From the NCBI RefSeq assembly GCF_002494345.1, contig NZ_NXNI01000001.1, positions 2,852,001 to 2,916,000 of the forward strand: a stretch of DNA of 64,000 nucleotides, written 5' to 3'. Of the stretch, positions 62,814 through 64,000 are shown piece by piece. The position numbers and the translations under genes are program-made. Position 1 is the stretch's first letter, and every line of letters begins with the position of its first letter. Source of the DNA: Natrinema ejinorense. Its GTDB lineage: Archaea > Halobacteriota > Halobacteria > Halobacteriales > Natrialbaceae. The notes under the pieces are model-generated. The model ran no database searches. It was not told the origin of the DNA and saw only the letters and a program-made list of their open reading frames with translations.

Positions 62814-63727
62814 TGACGACCGAGCCGACACACTTCCTCGACATCGACGACGTTTCGCGCGACGAACTGCTGACGATCCTCGAGCGAGCCGAGGCGTACA
62901 AACGCGCCCAGCGAACGGGTGCGGACCACGCCGATCTCGACGGGCAGACGCTGGGGATGATCTTCCAGAAGCCGAGCACGCGAACCCGCGTCTCCTTCGA
63001 GACGGGGATGACCCAACTGGGCGGCCACGCCGTCTTCCTGGGGGAAGACGACATCCAGCTCGGGCGAGGAGAGCCGCTGAAAGACACCTCGCGGACGCTC
63101 TCGCGGTACGTCGACGCGGTGATGGCCCGCGTGTTCAAACACGAGAACATCGAAGTGCTCGCGGAGTACTCCTCCGTGCCGATCGTCAACGGACTCACCG
63201 ACGACGCCCATCCCTGCCAGACGCTCGCGGACCTGTTGACGATCCGGGAACACGAGGGCGGGTTCGACGACGTCTCCGCGGTCTGGATCGGTGACGGCAA
63301 CAACGTCGCCCAGTCGTTCGCGCTCGGCGCTGCGCTGACCGACATCGATCTGACGGTCGCGACGCCGGCGGGCTACGAGATCGACGACGACGTCCTCGAG
63401 CGCGCCCGCGAACTCGGAGGCGATCCGACGGTCACGACCGATCCCGTCGAGGCAGTCACCGACGCCGACATCATCTACACGGACGTCTGGATCAGCATGG
63501 GACAGGAGGACGAACGCGACGTCCGAATGAACGACTTCGAGGGGTTCCAGGTCGGTTCGGATCTGCTCGAGCACGCCCCCGAGGCGTCGGTTATGCACTG
63601 CCTTCCGGCGCACCGCGGCGAGGAAATCACCGACGAGATCATCGAGAGCGATCGGTCGATCGTGTTCGATCAGGCGGAAAACCGGCTGCACGCCCAGAAA
63701 GCGCTGCTGAGTTGGCTGCTCGAGTAA
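62813..63727 (+). CDS. argF: Ornithine carbamoyltransferase
   Basis: The 304-residue enzyme condenses ornithine and carbamoyl phosphate to citrulline. Hallmarks are FQKPSTRTRVSFE (S-T-R-T-R, about 51-63), GLTDDAHPCQTLAD (H-P-C-Q, about 126-139), WIGDGNNVAQS and VMHCLPAHRGEE (about 259-270). It ends ALLSWLLE. It is the last gene of the operon, and its final 49 bp recur exactly 211 bp downstream. A hairpin with a T tract 5 bp after the stop is a likely terminator. Confidence 0.95.
   Translation: MTTEPTHFLDIDDVSRDELLTILERAEAYKRAQRTGADHADLDGQTLGMIFQKPSTRTRVSFETGMTQLGGHAVFLGEDDIQLGRGEPLKDTSRTLSRYVDAVMARVFKHENIEVLAEYSSVPIVNGLTDDAHPCQTLADLLTIREHEGGFDDVSAVWIGDGNNVAQSFALGAALTDIDLTVATPAGYEIDDDVLERARELGGDPTVTTDPVEAVTDADIIYTDVWISMGQEDERDVRMNDFEGFQVGSDLLEHAPEASVMHCLPAHRGEEITDEIIESDRSIVFDQAENRLHAQKALLSWLLE
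63678..63726 (+). repeat. 49-bp direct repeat, copy 1 (argF 3' end)
   Basis: The sequence from AAAACCGGCTGCACG to TGGCTGCTCGAGTA is identical to 63889-63937. It encodes the last residues of ArgF and includes the first two bases of its stop. Confidence 0.9.
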
Positions 63728-63731
63728 GCAT

Positions 63732-63764
63732 CCGAACGCGAACATCGTGAGCGTTCGGCTTTTT
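63732..63764 (+). terminator. Terminator of the arginine operon
   Basis: CCGAACGC pairs with GCGTTCGG across an 11-nt loop and is followed by CTTTTT, with a second T run (TTTTTT) at about 63773. Confidence 0.65.
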
Positions 63765-63888
63765 GGTCCAGATTTTTTCGAGTGGTTCGACCGAGCACGG
63801 TTCGAAGCGAAGCGAGAACCGCGAGAAGCGAACGGCGTTGCCGTGAGCGAGCGGTGCGAGGGAGGGCCCGAAGAAAAAGGTGGGCTGT

Positions 63889-63937
63889 AAAACCGGCTGC
63901 ACGCCCAGAAAGCGCTGCTGAGTTGGCTGCTCGAGTA
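63889..63937 (+). repeat. 49-bp direct repeat, copy 2
   Basis: This is an exact copy of 63678-63726, followed by GCCGGTAGCCGG instead of the intergenic DNA after argF. It has no start codon or known function of its own. The 162 bp between copies contain the terminator and GC-rich imperfect repeats. Confidence 0.9.
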
Positions 63938-64000
63938 GCCGGTAGCCGGTCCGAACGTCGACCGACCGGGACCCGGGCGCGTTCCCGCTCGAATTCCCGC
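63938..64000. other. Window end
   Basis: The remaining 63 bp are GC-rich and include the small direct repeat CCGGTAGCCGGT. No gene start is recognisable before the window ends. Confidence 0.3.

Overview
The window is chromosomal DNA from a halophilic archaeon, most likely a Natrialbales-type member of the Halobacteria. The evidence is very GC-rich, acidic proteins, near-leaderless genes with a TATA-like box about 25 nt upstream, ATGA/GTGA overlaps in operons, and haloarchaeal families (HTH_10/Bat regulator, HalOD1 domain, FtsZ1, RbkR, aNAC, TFS, geranylgeranyl reductase). An archaeal RNase P RNA and tRNA-Arg(GCG) are also present. No plasmid, virus or CRISPR signal was seen.

Layout. (1) 1-7.8 kb: a minus-strand cell-surface glycan cluster of four alkaline-phosphatase/sulfatase-superfamily proteins and four glycosyltransferases, several overlapping by 4 bp. 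(2) 8.1-14.2 kb: rbkR-ribB (riboflavin), ilvE, a DUF502 membrane protein, an MFS carrier and pabC. (3) 14.3-16.7 kb: a small accessory island between pabC and pabA, holding a toxin remnant, an 86-bp MITE-like palindrome, a visibly AT-rich membrane-protein gene, hairpins, a zinc-ribbon mini-gene and a free-standing HalOD1 domain. (4) 16.8-30.7 kb: pabA-pabB, a helix-hairpin-helix protein, aroE, a Na/Ca exchanger, two regulators, D-aminoacyl-tRNA deacylase, ftsZ1, a ferritin-like protein, a rhodanese/metallo-beta-lactamase fusion and a ferredoxin. (5) 30.8-43.8 kb: a hydrolase/membrane fusion, geranylgeranyl reductase, a second AT-rich patch (transposase relic, AT microsatellite, tiny membrane protein), an M20 amidohydrolase, a frameshifted DUF302 gene, an S10-like protein, Nudix, DUF5787 and DUF5797 proteins, an epoxide hydrolase, an MFS carrier, DUF5789 and TFS. 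(6) 44.2-54.1 kb: aNAC-tRNA methyltransferase, SDR, HD hydrolase, PUA protein, AMMECR1, rnpB, tRNA-Arg, L40e, Tsr3, a peroxiredoxin fusion and small proteins. (7) 54.2-63.7 kb: a complete LysW-type arginine (possibly also lysine) biosynthesis locus, argG-argH then lysW-argX-argC-argB-argD-argE-argF.

The arginine locus works as a unit. ArgX attaches glutamate to the LysW carrier, ArgB, ArgC and ArgD convert the bound substrate, ArgE releases ornithine, and ArgF, ArgG and ArgH finish arginine. An Arg-rich 30-codon open frame with its own TATA-like box precedes argG, and a 20-codon Arg-rich frame couples argE to argF. These are the best candidates here for undescribed regulation.

Dispersed elements join distant parts of the window. 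The 86-bp palindrome occurs twice as exact copies plus one diverged copy. A composite repeat of about 335-405 bp begins within 5 nt of a stop codon at three loci. The last 49 bp of argF are exactly duplicated 211 bp downstream. Functions are read from motifs and remembered families only; no database search was possible.
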